A model generated the notes under the pieces. The model was not told the DNA's origin and ran no database searches. It was given only the letters and a program-made list of their open reading frames with translations. A DNA stretch of 64,000 nucleotides from JAJZAM01 sp027391075 (GTDB taxonomy: Bacteria; Actinomycetota; Acidimicrobiia; Acidimicrobiales; Palsa-688). The position numbers were made by a program, and so were the translations under genes. Of this stretch, positions 32,245 through 41,088 are shown piece after piece; positions within the stretch are counted from its first letter, which is position 1, and each line of letters opens with the position of its first letter. The stretch spans positions 92,927 to 156,926 of the forward strand of contig DAHYHI010000102.1 in NCBI GenBank assembly GCA_027391075.1, written 5' to 3'.

Positions 32245-33168
32245 GTGGAGGCCCTGCTACGCCGGCTGGACAACTTCCAGCGCAGCCACCGACTACCGGC
32301 GTTCCTATGGGCGGTGCAGAAAAAGTTCTCAGACGACAGAGGTGGCTACCTGTGCGCCTTGATCTCCTACTACGGCTTCCTTTCCGTCTTTCCGCTGCTC
32401 CTCGCCGCCTTTACCGTTGCGGCCTACGTCCTCGCCGGAGACACCACGGCGATCCGTTCTGTCGCATCGCACCTAGACAGCTACCCGGTGATAGGACCGG
32501 CGGTTGTCGACTTGGAGGGTAAGCACCTGGGCGGCTCCCCCCTAGCGCTGGCCGTCGGCCTGGTAGGACTGGTCCTCGGCGCCCAGGGCCTGGCACAAGC
32601 GTCAATGTTCGCCTCGGCGGAGGCGTGGGACGTACCCCAGGCCAAACGCCCCGGCTTTGCGACCCGACTGACACGCGGCGCCTGGTGGTATGTCAGCTTC
32701 GGTCTCGGCGTGGTTGCTTCCACGTTCGTCTCCTCGATGGGAGGGCTGCTGCACTGGAGCGGTGGCCCGGCCCTGTCGTCGTTGATCGCGGTGACATTCG
32801 ACGCTTCCATATTCGTTGCTTTGTTCCGGATCGTCACTCCGGCGGAGGTGCCTCTCAGAAGCGTCGCGCCCGGGGCAGCTGCGGCCGGTGTGACCTGGGG
32901 GGTCCTAACCGGAGTTGGGGTGGGCCTGGTTCCTCTCCTAGCCCACGCCAACCCTATGTACGGCACTTTCGCTCCAGTCCTGGGAGGGCTCGCATTCATC
33001 TACCTCATGGCACGGGTCTCGATACTGTGCATAGAAGCGAACGCCGTGTGGGATAGACACCTTTGGCCTCGTTCACTGGACGGGAAGAACCCTACCCCGG
33101 CCGACGTGCTGGCCAAAGAGTTGAGAGCCGCCGCGGAGGCGCCGGTAACTGACCCGCAGGCCGGCTAG
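32245..33168 (+). CDS. YihY/BrkB family membrane protein
   Basis: A 307-aa integral membrane protein with about six hydrophobic segments: DRGGYLCALISYYGFLSVFPLLLAAFTV is the family's N-terminal hallmark, followed by PLALAVGLVGLVLGAQGLAQA and VLGGLAFIYLMARVSILCIEANAVW. Function is unclear in bacteria generally. The GTG 32245 start (MEALLRRLDNFQ) is preferred over the longer frame, which runs into the divergent LLM gene. Confidence 0.88.
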   Translation: MEALLRRLDNFQRSHRLPAFLWAVQKKFSDDRGGYLCALISYYGFLSVFPLLLAAFTVAAYVLAGDTTAIRSVASHLDSYPVIGPAVVDLEGKHLGGSPLALAVGLVGLVLGAQGLAQASMFASAEAWDVPQAKRPGFATRLTRGAWWYVSFGLGVVASTFVSSMGGLLHWSGGPALSSLIAVTFDASIFVALFRIVTPAEVPLRSVAPGAAAAGVTWGVLTGVGVGLVPLLAHANPMYGTFAPVLGGLAFIYLMARVSILCIEANAVWDRHLWPRSLDGKNPTPADVLAKELRAAAEAPVTDPQAG

Positions 33169-33189
33169 CGCGCGTGGATCTGGCACGCT

Positions 33190-35352
33190 GTGCAGGTGAC
33201 CAGCCCTGCCCAACCGCCGTCGGCCCAGCCGCGCCCCTACCACCATACGAGCCACGACGTGAGCCGGCAAGACCCCTGGCAATGGCTCAGCGACGCCTCT
33301 GATCCTGAGGTGGTCGCTTTCCTAGAGGCCGAGAACGCATACGCCGACCTCGTCCTTGCTCCTACGCGCGACCTGCAGGGGCGGCTGTTCGAGGGGATTC
33401 GATCCAGAACCCGCGAAAGTGACGCCGGCCCGCCCTCCTACAAGCGGGGATGGTGGTACTACACCCGCACCGAGGAGGGACTTCAATACCCTATACAGTG
33501 CCGTTTAAGCGACGTGCATCACCGCTACAGCGCTGGTGACGTCGCCCGCATCACCCGAGAGCGTCGTCCTGACCAAGAGGAGGTGATCCTCGACGCTAAC
33601 CACCTGGCCGGCTCCGACGGCTATCTAGAGGTCGGCGTCTTCGACGTGTCCCCGGACGGACGATTCCTGGCTTACGGGGTCGACACCAACGGCTCGGAGC
33701 TCTATACGATCCACTTCAGCGACCTCCTTGGAGGGCACGTCTTGGATGACGAAATACCAGGTTGCTACTACTCAAGCGCCTGGACGAAATCCGCCGACGG
33801 CTTCTTCTACGTGAAACCGGACGCTTCTATGAGGCCATGGCAAGTGTGGTTCCACCGCCTACGCGACGATCCCTCCGCCGACCAGCTGGTCTTCGAAGAG
33901 GTCGACGAGCGCTTCTTTGTCGAAGTCGACTTGTCCCGCTCGGAGCAGAGGATCGTCATATCCACCTCGGCGAAGACGTCCTCTGAGGTCTGCTGGCTCG
34001 ACGCTGAGAGCGCACCGGGCGCCACGCAGCCACAAGTCCTCCTGGAGCGAAGGGCGGAAGTGCTCTACGAGGCGGAGCACGACGGGGACTCGTGGTTTGT
34101 GACGATCAACCTCACGGCTCAGGGCGAGCCGGCGGGCCTGGGGACCGAAGCGTCGCTTTGGAGGGTCAGCGAGACCGCCGGATCACCGGAGATCCACCCA
34201 GTTCTTGAGCCGCGCAACGACACCGCAGTGGTGGGGGTCGACGCGTTCGCCGGCTTTACCGCGGTGACGGAGAGGTCCACCGTAGACGGCTTGGAGCGGG
34301 TGAGGATTCTCGCCAGGGACGGCCGGTCGGACTTCGTCGTCACCCCCGAAGCTCCCTACGCCCTGCTGGCGGCGTTGAACCCGGACTGGTACGCCAGCTC
34401 CTACCGTTACGGTTACAGCTCGTTCGTCACTCCGAAGACATGGGTCGACCATGACGCTTCGACCGGTGTGAGCGACGTGGTTTGGGTTCAGCAAGCCGGC
34501 GGCGACTTCGACCAAAGCCGCTACCGAGTCGGACGCTTGTGGGCTGTCGCCGAGGACTCTACGCGCATACCGATCTCCGTCGCATGCCGAGCGGACCACA
34601 AGCTTGACGGCACCGCGCCGGGCATCGTGTACGGCTACGGAGCCTACGAGGTACCCTACGAGGCGGGTTTCTCCCCAGCGAACCTGAACCTGTTGGACCG
34701 AGGCGTGGTTGTGGCGATTGCTCACGTCCGCGGGGGCGGCGAGCTCGGTCGCCGCTGGCACGAGGTTGGCCGCATGGAGCGCAAAGCGAACACCTTCTCG
34801 GACTTCGTCGCCTGCAGCAGAAAGCTCGTCGAAGACGGCTGGATCAGCCCCCATCGCGTCGCCGCACGCGGCGGTAGCGCGGGAGGCCTATTGATGGGGG
34901 CTGTCACCAATATGAGACCCGATCTTTACAGGGTCGTAGTGGCCGAAGTTCCTTTCGTCGACGTCGTGACCACCATGTCGAACCCGGATCTTCCTCTTAC
35001 CGTGACCGAGTGGGAAGAGTGGGGCGATCCGCTTCACGACGCGGCGGCCTTCGCGAGGATGTTGTCGTACTCCCCCTACGACAACGTGCCCGACGCCGTC
35101 GACCCGGGGTGCTGGCCGGCGATGTACGTTACGGCGGGCCTGAACGACCCGAGGGTCGGGTTTTGGGAGCCGGCCAAGTGGGTCGCCAGGCTGCGCTCGG
35201 CCGGCGCGGGGAGCTCCAATCGTCCAATAGTGCTCGTGACGGAGATGGGAGCCGGGCATATGGGGCCGACAGGGCGCTACGAGGCGTGGCGAGAAGAGGC
35301 GAAAGTGCAGGCTTTCGTACTTTCGCAACTCGACGTGGAGGCTTCTGGCTAG
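33190..35352 (+). CDS. S9 family prolyl oligopeptidase (oligopeptidase B-like)
   Basis: A 720-aa serine peptidase. An N-terminal seven-blade beta-propeller (about residues 70-430) precedes the hydrolase domain. The catalytic Ser is in AARGGSAGGLLMG, Asp in TAGLNDPRV and His in MGAGHMGPTGRYE; VVVAIAHVRGGGELGRRWHE is the conserved oligopeptidase block. Acts on short peptides in the cytoplasm, usually after basic residues in the B subgroup. Start GTG 33190 (or GTG 33196). Its stop overlaps the convergent FtsH-like gene by 4 nt. Confidence 0.93.
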   Translation: MQVTSPAQPPSAQPRPYHHTSHDVSRQDPWQWLSDASDPEVVAFLEAENAYADLVLAPTRDLQGRLFEGIRSRTRESDAGPPSYKRGWWYYTRTEEGLQYPIQCRLSDVHHRYSAGDVARITRERRPDQEEVILDANHLAGSDGYLEVGVFDVSPDGRFLAYGVDTNGSELYTIHFSDLLGGHVLDDEIPGCYYSSAWTKSADGFFYVKPDASMRPWQVWFHRLRDDPSADQLVFEEVDERFFVEVDLSRSEQRIVISTSAKTSSEVCWLDAESAPGATQPQVLLERRAEVLYEAEHDGDSWFVTINLTAQGEPAGLGTEASLWRVSETAGSPEIHPVLEPRNDTAVVGVDAFAGFTAVTERSTVDGLERVRILARDGRSDFVVTPEAPYALLAALNPDWYASSYRYGYSSFVTPKTWVDHDASTGVSDVVWVQQAGGDFDQSRYRVGRLWAVAEDSTRIPISVACRADHKLDGTAPGIVYGYGAYEVPYEAGFSPANLNLLDRGVVVAIAHVRGGGELGRRWHEVGRMERKANTFSDFVACSRKLVEDGWISPHRVAARGGSAGGLLMGAVTNMRPDLYRVVVAEVPFVDVVTTMSNPDLPLTVTEWEEWGDPLHDAAAFARMLSYSPYDNVPDAVDPGCWPAMYVTAGLNDPRVGFWEPAKWVARLRSAGAGSSNRPIVLVTEMGAGHMGPTGRYEAWREEAKVQAFVLSQLDVEASG

Positions 35353-37199
35353 GAGCTGGCGTCCCGGCTTGAGGAGGGGACCTCAGGAGAAGCGGTGACA
35401 CCAGCCTGGGGCGCGAGCCGCGGGTCGCAGCGCAGGTCGAGCACGGCGGGGGTGTGCCGGGTTTCGGCCTCGCTGAGAACAGCGGTTATTTCCGCTCCGA
35501 TCAGTTCCTCCCGCTCGACCAGGGCGTCGCGGAGAGCTTCGACTAGGTAGCGGCGCTCGCTGAGAATCGAGCGTACGTCGGCGCGGGCCTCTTCGAGCAG
35601 ACCTTCGAGGCTGTCCCTAGAGGCGTCGTCGCTCAGGACTTTCTCTACGATATTTCCCCCGACGGGGCCGCGCGCCGCATCGAGTGACACCAGCGAGTTA
35701 CCCATACCGAAGCTTCCAACCATTTGGGCTGCCATTTCTGTCGCTGCTTGAAGGTCCCCGGCGACGCCGCTGGTCGTGTCGGAGAAGAAGATCTCCTCCG
35801 CGACCAAGCCGCCCATTGCTATGCGGATCATGGCTTGCATGTCAGCCTTTGTCCTCGTCCAGCGTTCTTCGGCCTCCGAGTGTGCCAAAAGACCCAGAGC
35901 GCTCGCCCGCTTTATGATCGAAAGGACTTCCAGGGTACGCTCCGGGGCTACCAGCCACGCTGTTACCGCGTGGCCGGCCTCGTGGGTGGCTATTGCGTCT
36001 CGCTCCTTCGGGCTGTAGGTGACCGGCTGGGCGAGGCCAAGCTCTGCGGTCATCTTTGCCCTCTGCAGGTCCTCCCAGTTAAGACGGTCGTCACCGCGCC
36101 GCAAAGCCCAGACCAACGCCTCGTCAAGCAAGTGCTCCAGCATCACCGGGGAGTACCCGAAAGTGGTGGCCGCGAGAGTGTCGCGGTAGGCCGGGTCGTC
36201 GAGAAGCTCGTCGTGGGCTTTGCGAGCCAGGTAGAAGTCGACTATCTCCCGTCTCCCCGCACGGCTGGGAACGTCGACGGTTATAGTCCGGTCGAAACGG
36301 CCTGGACGTAACAAGGCAGGGTCGAGGTCCGCCGCCCGGTTGGTCGCCCCAACGACGAGAACGTTCGCTGGGACCACAACTGGCTTCTTGAACAGACGAC
36401 CTGGGGGCATCCAGCGGTTGACTGCGTCGATGAGGCTGCCACGGATCCGCGCGCCGAGGGTCGGGGTGTCGAACGACTGCAGTTGGATCAACAGTTCGTT
36501 GACCACACCGCTGATCCCTTCTCGTCCCCCCCCGGAGCCGAGACCTGCCCGGCTGGCGCCGATAGCGTCGATCTCCTCGATGAAGCCGATCGCCCCACCC
36601 TCCCGGCGGGCGTATTCACGCAGGGCCCGGAAATAAGATCGAATTTTGCGGTTCGTCTGCCCGTAGTACATCGACTGGAACGCCGAAGACGACACGAACA
36701 AGAAGGGCACTCCAGCTTCGGCTGCCATGGCCTTGGCTATGTACGTCTTTCCTGTCCCAGGCGGACCCTCGAAGAGCACTGCCCGCCTCGGGGTGCCGCC
36801 CATGCGCTCCTTGAAAGTCTTGTGCGCGAGGAAAAGGTTGAGGGTCTTGACCACCTCCTCGACGACGACATCGTTGCCCTTGACGTCCGAAAGTCCGACA
36901 CCTATCTCCTCCGGGCGGTACAAGACGTGCGGCGAACGGCCGGCGCCCAGGATCGGCACAGCCATCACAACAACCAAAAGGCCGAGCAACACGACCGAAG
37001 GCCCGTAGAGCCCGAAATTCCCGGGAAGGTGGAGGCCCGGCAAAGCGAACAGCGAGAGGTCACTTCCCACCACCCCCGCCAGCACGACGCTCAACAGAAC
37101 CGCCAAGCGCCGGTATCGGCGAAGTCGGTTACGTTCGCGCGACTCCGATACGTCAGCGGAGCGGATCACATCCGGGTGTGAAAGGTTTAGGGTTTCCAT
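35349..37199 (-). CDS. FtsH-like membrane AAA+ zinc metalloprotease
   Basis: A 616-aa protein with two N-terminal membrane segments separated by a very short loop (LAVLLSVVLAGVVGSDLSLFAL and SVVLLGLLVVVMAVPILG), an AAA+ domain (Walker A EGPPGTGKT, Walker B GFIEEIDAIG, GATNRAADLDPALLRPGRFDR) and an M41 peptidase domain (HEAGH, distal Asp in GVAGDLQAAT). Compared with classical FtsH it lacks the periplasmic domain and carries ~30 extra residues (LGARIRGSLIDAVNRWMPPG) before the sensor region. Start ATG 37199. Likely a specialised FtsH paralogue. Confidence 0.88.
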   Translation of the reverse strand: METLNLSHPDVIRSADVSESRERNRLRRYRRLAVLLSVVLAGVVGSDLSLFALPGLHLPGNFGLYGPSVVLLGLLVVVMAVPILGAGRSPHVLYRPEEIGVGLSDVKGNDVVVEEVVKTLNLFLAHKTFKERMGGTPRRAVLFEGPPGTGKTYIAKAMAAEAGVPFLFVSSSAFQSMYYGQTNRKIRSYFRALREYARREGGAIGFIEEIDAIGASRAGLGSGGGREGISGVVNELLIQLQSFDTPTLGARIRGSLIDAVNRWMPPGRLFKKPVVVPANVLVVGATNRAADLDPALLRPGRFDRTITVDVPSRAGRREIVDFYLARKAHDELLDDPAYRDTLAATTFGYSPVMLEHLLDEALVWALRRGDDRLNWEDLQRAKMTAELGLAQPVTYSPKERDAIATHEAGHAVTAWLVAPERTLEVLSIIKRASALGLLAHSEAEERWTRTKADMQAMIRIAMGGLVAEEIFFSDTTSGVAGDLQAATEMAAQMVGSFGMGNSLVSLDAARGPVGGNIVEKVLSDDASRDSLEGLLEEARADVRSILSERRYLVEALRDALVEREELIGAEITAVLSEAETRHTPAVLDLRCDPRLAPQAGVTASPEVPSSSRDASS

Positions 37200-37379
37200 C
37201 TGACTCCAAAGATCGTTTCCGCGCGGATGCGGCCATCGCCGTGACGGCCGTCTTGCACGCCAACCGTATTGCCCCGCGAGCGCCAAGTCGATGGGATCGG
37301 TGCACCTTTTCGTGTATTTCGCAGCAGAAACATTTTCTGCTAAAGGTCGGCCGGGCGGCAATCCTGCAGCCGCCGAGTT

Positions 37380-38210
37380 TCACAGGGAGATCCGAAGACC
37401 CTCGAAAGCTCCGACAACTTCAGGGCCGCTCGAACCTGCGAGCCTGGCGGCCTCGTCGACCAGAGCATCCAAAAGCTCGTCGCCGTGCGAGGGGTCGTGG
37501 TGGAAGAGTGCGAGGCGTTTAGCTCCCGACGCCCGAGCGACACCGAGTGCGTACTGGACGGTGCAGTGGCCCCAGTCGGACTTCTCCGAGAACTCCTCGG
37601 GGGTGTACTGGGCGTCGTGGATCAACAGGTCCGCGCCCCTGGCCAGTTCGATCACCCCCGGGTCGATCGAAACGAGGTCCGGCGGTGCTTGGTGGTCGCT
37701 TATGTAAGAAACGACCCTGCCGTGCAGGCTGACCCGATAGCCGACGGTCGGCCCACAGTGCGGCACAGGTCGTACCGTCACCTGCGCGCCGCCGATTTGT
37801 AGTTCGTCGTGGTAAACCTCGTTGAAGCTGTACGTACCGCGCAGATCGTTGATGGTAACCGGAAAATACGGTGGGCAGATCAGCGCGTCGATGGCCTTCG
37901 CCAACCCGAGATCGCCTGGTGGGGGCCCGTAGACGTCGAGTCGAGCGCCGAAACGGTCCGCCGGTGGAAAGAAAGGCAGGCCCTGCACGTGGTCCCAGTG
38001 GATGTGGCTGACGAGGGCGGTGCCGGCGAAGGACCCGTCAAGGGGCTGGCTGTCCCCGAACGCTCGAAGTCCTGTTCCCAGGTCGAAGATGATCGGCGAT
38101 TCACCGGTCGCGGTCAACGCTACGCACGCAGTGTTTCCGCCGTAACGGCGGGTGCCCTCCGACGGGCAGGGACACGATCCGCGAACCCCGTAGAACACTA
38201 CTTCGACCAC
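37380..38210 (-). CDS. MBL-fold hydrolase (RNase Z/PhnP/cAMP-PDE-like)
   Basis: A 276-aa beta-lactamase-fold phosphodiesterase-type protein. N-terminal FYGVRGSCPCPSEGTRRYGGNTACV, metal motif SHIHWDHVQGLPFF (HxHxDH), VSYISDHQ, LLIHDAQYTPEE and FHHDPSHGD match the group that includes ribonuclease Z relatives and cyclic-nucleotide phosphodiesterases. GTG 38210 starts 5 nt past the maoC stop and gives a conserved N-terminus, so the two are probably co-transcribed. The substrate is unknown. Confidence 0.85.
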   Translation of the reverse strand: MVEVVFYGVRGSCPCPSEGTRRYGGNTACVALTATGESPIIFDLGTGLRAFGDSQPLDGSFAGTALVSHIHWDHVQGLPFFPPADRFGARLDVYGPPPGDLGLAKAIDALICPPYFPVTINDLRGTYSFNEVYHDELQIGGAQVTVRPVPHCGPTVGYRVSLHGRVVSYISDHQAPPDLVSIDPGVIELARGADLLIHDAQYTPEEFSEKSDWGHCTVQYALGVARASGAKRLALFHHDPSHGDELLDALVDEAARLAGSSGPEVVGAFEGLRISL

Positions 38211-38215
38211 CGAGG

Positions 38216-38728
38216 TCAGTCCCAGCCGGCGTCGTCGTAGGGTCGACGGCGTTGCGGGGCCGCAGCCTGCTTCCAAACCATCACCTTGCGCTTGAAGTAG
38301 CAGACTTCCTCGCCTCGCTGGTTGAACCCCTTGGTCTCGACGGTGACGATTCCCCTGTCGTCCCTAGTAGAGGACTCCCTCTTGTCGACCACTCTCGTCT
38401 CGGCGTAGATGGTGTCACCGTGGAATGTGGGCTTACTATGGCGTAGCTCGCTCACTTCAAGGTTCGCTATACATGAGCCGCTTATGTCAGGAACGCTCAT
38501 GCCGAGCACGACCGAGTAAACAAGGTTTCCGACTACCACGTTGCGGCCCTGCACAGCCTCGTTCTGCGCGAACCAGGCGTTGGTGTGCAGCGGGTGGTGA
38601 TTCATGGTGATCATACAGAAGAGGTGGTCGTCATACTCGGTGATCGTCTTACCCGGCCAGTGCTTGTACACATCGCCAGGCTTGAAGTCCTCGAAGTAGC
38701 GACCGAAAGGTCGGTCGAAGGTGCTCAC
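38216..38728 (-). CDS. MaoC-family mesaconyl-CoA hydratase-type protein
   Basis: A 170-aa single-hotdog hydratase. The sequence (YKHWPGKTITEYDDHLFC, MNHHPLHTNAWFA, GRNVVVGNLVYSVVLGMSVPDISG, RHSKPTFHGDTIYAET) resembles the short MaoC proteins encoded with crotonyl-CoA carboxylase and malyl-CoA lyase in Streptomyces, thought to hydrate mesaconyl-CoA in the ethylmalonyl-CoA pathway. That role fits the nearby methylsuccinyl-CoA dehydrogenase-like and CoA-ester-lyase genes. The start is GTG 38728. Naming rests on similarity and context. Confidence 0.8.
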   Translation of the reverse strand: MSTFDRPFGRYFEDFKPGDVYKHWPGKTITEYDDHLFCMITMNHHPLHTNAWFAQNEAVQGRNVVVGNLVYSVVLGMSVPDISGSCIANLEVSELRHSKPTFHGDTIYAETRVVDKRESSTRDDRGIVTVETKGFNQRGEEVCYFKRKVMVWKQAAAPQRRRPYDDAGWD

Positions 38729-38771
38729 AGAAACCCCAGGCTACGCCGCCCAGCGCGTAACGTGCCATACC

Positions 38772-39434
38772 GTGATCGAACTGGAGCTACGCAACGACGT
38801 CTACCGTCGACCTCTACAGACGGCCCTGGAGCGCTTAGGCATCCAGGCTGGATGGCGTGCCGCTGACATCGGAGCAGGTGGGGGGGATGTGACCGTGGCC
38901 CTCGCCCGTATCGTCGGCAGAACCGGGAGGGTTTATGCCGTCGACTCCGACCCGCAGCGACGCGATCAAGTGGCGGCGGCGGCTGCGCTGGCGACGCAGG
39001 CCCAGGTGGTCGCTTTGACCCAGGCGGGCGAGGAACTGCGGCTGCCCGAAGCTCTCGACCTGGCCTTCTGCCGCTTCCTGCTGATTCACGTCCACGAGCC
39101 GCTGGTAGTACTTACCAAGATGCGTGACGCAGTCCGTCCTGGGGGCTGGGTCCTAGCCCAGGAGCCGATAACCTCCGCCGGCCGGGTGGGGGGCGCTCCC
39201 CTGTCCATGCCCGACGCTACCGATGCCGACGTCGGTGCCGTCTTGACGTCGCTGGTGCGCCAGGCGGGCCTGGAGCTCGTAGACGCCTGGGCGGAGGCTC
39301 CCGCCTGGGCGGGGCCGGGACCTGTCGCCTCGTATCTTGAGGCGATGACCGAAGTCGACCCCGGCGACGACCCGGTTGTGCTGCCTCCTCTAGTGACCGT
39401 AGTAGCCCGCCGGCCGGTAACCTCGCAGCCATGA
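38772..39434 (+). CDS. SAM-dependent methyltransferase
   Basis: A class I methyltransferase of about 220 aa. SAM-binding motif I is AADIGAGGGDVTVALARIVG, followed by RVYAVDSDPQ (motif II acidic residue) and LDLAFCRFLLIHVHEP. The GTG 38772 start (MIELELRNDVY) is chosen because the longer frame from GTG 38721 would overlap the divergent maoC start; both remain possible. The stop overlaps the next gene's ATG by 4 nt. Substrate unknown. Confidence 0.8.
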   Translation: MIELELRNDVYRRPLQTALERLGIQAGWRAADIGAGGGDVTVALARIVGRTGRVYAVDSDPQRRDQVAAAAALATQAQVVALTQAGEELRLPEALDLAFCRFLLIHVHEPLVVLTKMRDAVRPGGWVLAQEPITSAGRVGGAPLSMPDATDADVGAVLTSLVRQAGLELVDAWAEAPAWAGPGPVASYLEAMTEVDPGDDPVVLPPLVTVVARRPVTSQP

Positions 39435-41068
39435 CGACGTCCGACTCTCACCTGTCCGTCGAGGAGGCTCTCGAAGCTCTCGACGTCGGACGACAGGTTG
39501 CCGCAGCAGCAGTCGCCGCCCTCGCCGCAGAGGGTAAAGCTGCGCTTGACGACAACCAGGTGCTCGCCTATGACCTCGCCCACGTCACCGCCGGACTTGA
39601 GGTGGCCGCCATAGGGCTGCGCGACTGTCCGAAGGACCCGGAGTCCGTCAAACTCGCGAAGATCTTCGCTGCAGACGCCCTCGCAGATCTTGCCTCGCGG
39701 ATGTTCTCCCAGGAGCAGGCGTGGTCTGCGACAACCACCAGCCTCGACGCCACCCGCGGCTTTGTAAGCGCGCACCGCCACCCCGACTACGTGGCTTCGT
39801 CGCAGTTGGAGTCCGCTATGGATCCCTCGGGGATGCTCGACGCGGACTTCCAGATGGTCGCCGAGGCGTTCCGTCGTTTCGCAGAGGAGCGCGTCGGCCC
39901 GCTCGCAGAGTCGATCCACCGCGGGAACATGGACGTACCGGAAGCGGTGATAGAAGGTCTCGGCGAGCTCGGCGCCTTCGGGCTGTCCGTCCCGGAGGCT
40001 TACGGAGGAGCGGCATCCGGAGACGGTAACGACTATCTCGCTATGGTCGTGGCCACCGAGGAGCTCTCAAGAGTGTCGCTTGGCGCCGCCGGGTCGCTGA
40101 TAACCCGACCGGAGATCCTCGCCCGCGCTCTTCTCGCTGGGGGCACCGAAAGCCAGAAGAAGCACTGGTTGCCCCGGCTCGCCTCCGGGGACATCATGGC
40201 CGCGGTGGCGGTCACCGAACCCGACCACGGCTCCGACGTGGCGGGCTTGACCTTCTCAGCGCGCCCACAGGGGGACGGATGGCGCCTGGACGGCACAAAA
40301 ACCTGGTGCACGTTCGCGGCGCGTGCAGACGTGTTGATGGTCCTTGCTAGGACCGACCCGGACCGCTCGGCCGGCCACAAGGGCCTTTCGCTTTTCGTGG
40401 TGGAGAAAGACAGGGCTTCCTCGGCGGGGTTCGTGCTCAGCCAGCCCGACGGTGGCCGGCTGGAAGGAAGGCCCATCGACACTCTCGGCTACCGGGGGAT
40501 GCACTCCTACGAGCTTGCGTTCGACGCATGGCTGGTCCCCGGGGACTGCCTTGTCGGCGGGCAAGCCGGGCTCGGCCGGGGCTTCTACCTTCAAATGGAA
40601 GGATTCGAGAACGGCCGGCTGCAGACCGCTGCGAGAGCGGTAGGCCTGATGCAGGCGGCTTTCGAGGCAGCGCTTCGCTACGCCGAGCAGCGGGTGGTGT
40701 TCGGACGGCCTATCGTCGACTACCAGCTGACAAGGGTGAAGCTTGCCCGTATGGCGGCGATCATCCAATCCTGCCGGGCCTACAACTACCATGCGGCTGG
40801 ACTGGCGGCGCGTGGGACAGCACGCCTTGAGGCGTCTTTGATCAAGGCGTTCTCGTGCCGGGCAGCCGAGTGGGTGGCGCGCGAAGCCCTCCAGATCCAC
40901 GGTGGCATGGGCTACGCAGAGGAGTACCCGGTTAGCCGTTACTTCGTCGACGCACGTGTCCTGTCTATTTTCGAAGGGGCAGACGAGACTCTCGCGCTGA
41001 AAGTGATAGCCCGCCGGCTCGTCGAAGCTGCCACCTCGACAGCCGGCGACGCCTCTCGGGGCGGCTAG
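39431..41068 (+). CDS. Acyl-CoA dehydrogenase, methylsuccinyl-CoA dehydrogenase-like
   Basis: A 545-aa acyl-CoA dehydrogenase with an additional ~140-residue helical N-terminal region before the usual fold (ADFQMVAEAFRRFAEERVGP). Such an extension and length are characteristic of (2S)-methylsuccinyl-CoA dehydrogenase (Mcd) of the ethylmalonyl-CoA pathway. Core motifs: VAVTEPDHGSDVAGL, QRVVFGRPIVDYQLTRVKLARM, ALQIHGGMGYAEEYPVSRYFVDARVLSIFEGADE. Adjacent maoC and CoA-ester lyase genes support the assignment, but crotonyl-CoA carboxylase/reductase and mutase genes are not in the window. Confidence 0.8.
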   Translation: MTTSDSHLSVEEALEALDVGRQVAAAAVAALAAEGKAALDDNQVLAYDLAHVTAGLEVAAIGLRDCPKDPESVKLAKIFAADALADLASRMFSQEQAWSATTTSLDATRGFVSAHRHPDYVASSQLESAMDPSGMLDADFQMVAEAFRRFAEERVGPLAESIHRGNMDVPEAVIEGLGELGAFGLSVPEAYGGAASGDGNDYLAMVVATEELSRVSLGAAGSLITRPEILARALLAGGTESQKKHWLPRLASGDIMAAVAVTEPDHGSDVAGLTFSARPQGDGWRLDGTKTWCTFAARADVLMVLARTDPDRSAGHKGLSLFVVEKDRASSAGFVLSQPDGGRLEGRPIDTLGYRGMHSYELAFDAWLVPGDCLVGGQAGLGRGFYLQMEGFENGRLQTAARAVGLMQAAFEAALRYAEQRVVFGRPIVDYQLTRVKLARMAAIIQSCRAYNYHAAGLAARGTARLEASLIKAFSCRAAEWVAREALQIHGGMGYAEEYPVSRYFVDARVLSIFEGADETLALKVIARRLVEAATSTAGDASRGG

Positions 41069-41088
41069 GCCTGGGCGCTTCGGATTGC

